Source of the DNA: Hyalella azteca
Taxonomy: Eukaryota > Arthropoda > Malacostraca > Amphipoda > Hyalellidae
Assembly: GCF_000764305.2 (NCBI RefSeq)
Contig: NW_025934840.1
Location: forward strand, 1-64,000
Reading direction: 5' to 3'
DNA length: 64,000 nt
The translations under genes and the position numbers were made by a program. The notes beneath the pieces are model-generated. The model was not told the DNA's origin, did not search any database, and was given only the letters and a program-made list of their open reading frames with translations. Below, one piece after another: positions 63,620-64,000 of this stretch (position 1 is the stretch's first letter; every line of letters starts with the position of its first letter).

Positions 63620-64000
63620 TAACAAGGTTTCGCGCACGGAAGCCTCTTCAAAATTAATAAAAAACCATTACGCTTTACGCCTGCAAAAACATATGTACCC
63701 TGAACTTCTCTTCATGTAGTAGAGAACATTCAGATAGGGTAAAGAAGACTTCAGAAATGCATTGAAAACACAACAGCCTCTTCAAAGTTAATAAAAACTA
63801 TCACGCCTGTAGAAAAAAATGTGTCTGAGCTTCCTTGTATGTATGTATAGAGCATTCAGAAAGAGTAAAGAAGACTTCAAAATGTATTTAAAAACACAAG
63901 TAAACTTCGTACTTTTGTCGTCAGTATTACGTCGGTCATGGCACACTATTCTAGAATTATAGATCACACAACTGTAACTCAACCACCGCTACCGTACACA
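63620..64000. other. Window end, nothing recognised
   Basis: A diverged about 120-bp direct repeat (GCCTCTTCAAA-TTAATAAAAA) and no gene. Confidence 0.5.

Overview
This window is nuclear DNA of an intron-rich, AT-rich invertebrate animal. The evidence is spliced genes with GT-AG introns, a PWWP-type MSH6, a Cys-loop nicotinic receptor, a tRNA-derived SINE, and mixed hAT, Tc1/mariner, Harbinger-like, LINE and Ty3/gypsy debris. A protostome fits best, but I cannot name the species. There are no bacterial features.

Layout. (1) 1-17.1 kb, minus strand: the 5' half of MSH6, with nine coding exons of about 492 codons running from the PIP box through the PWWP domain and acidic linker into MutS domain I. 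The ATPase half lies left of the window. Its introns are full of tandem repeats whose units contain exon ends plus the adjoining splice site. (2) 17.1-26.6 kb: intergenic, TE-rich (gypsy integrase, LINE, dimeric SINE, two fold-back elements, a hAT-like MITE). (3) 26.7-39.2 kb, plus strand: a nicotinic acetylcholine receptor alpha-type subunit gene. I can follow it from a signal-peptide exon, through one 1.8-kb exon encoding a roughly 550-residue N-terminal extension with twelve 12-residue repeats and an RSRR site just before the canonical receptor start, to M4 and a Gly/Ser/Asn-rich tail. The M3 exon falls in the 767-bp assembly gap at 35836-36602. (4) 39.2-43.2 kb: minisatellite, MITE and a decayed LINE. 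(5) 43.2-63.5 kb, minus strand: five tandem paralogs of an unrecognised small membrane protein family. Each has exon 1 = short N-terminus plus TM1, a phase-1 intron in the hairpin loop, and exon 2 = TM2 plus a long low-complexity cytosolic-type tail. A possible decayed sixth copy lies at 49.5-49.9 kb.

The most unusual signals are the processable-looking giant propeptide on the nicotinic subunit, the repeated duplication of splice junctions into intronic tandem arrays in at least three unrelated genes, the undescribed two-TM family, and a Harbinger-like element sitting inside a duplicated copy of a receptor exon. Exon boundaries were placed by hand from GT/AG sites, phase continuity and family similarity; no database search was possible.
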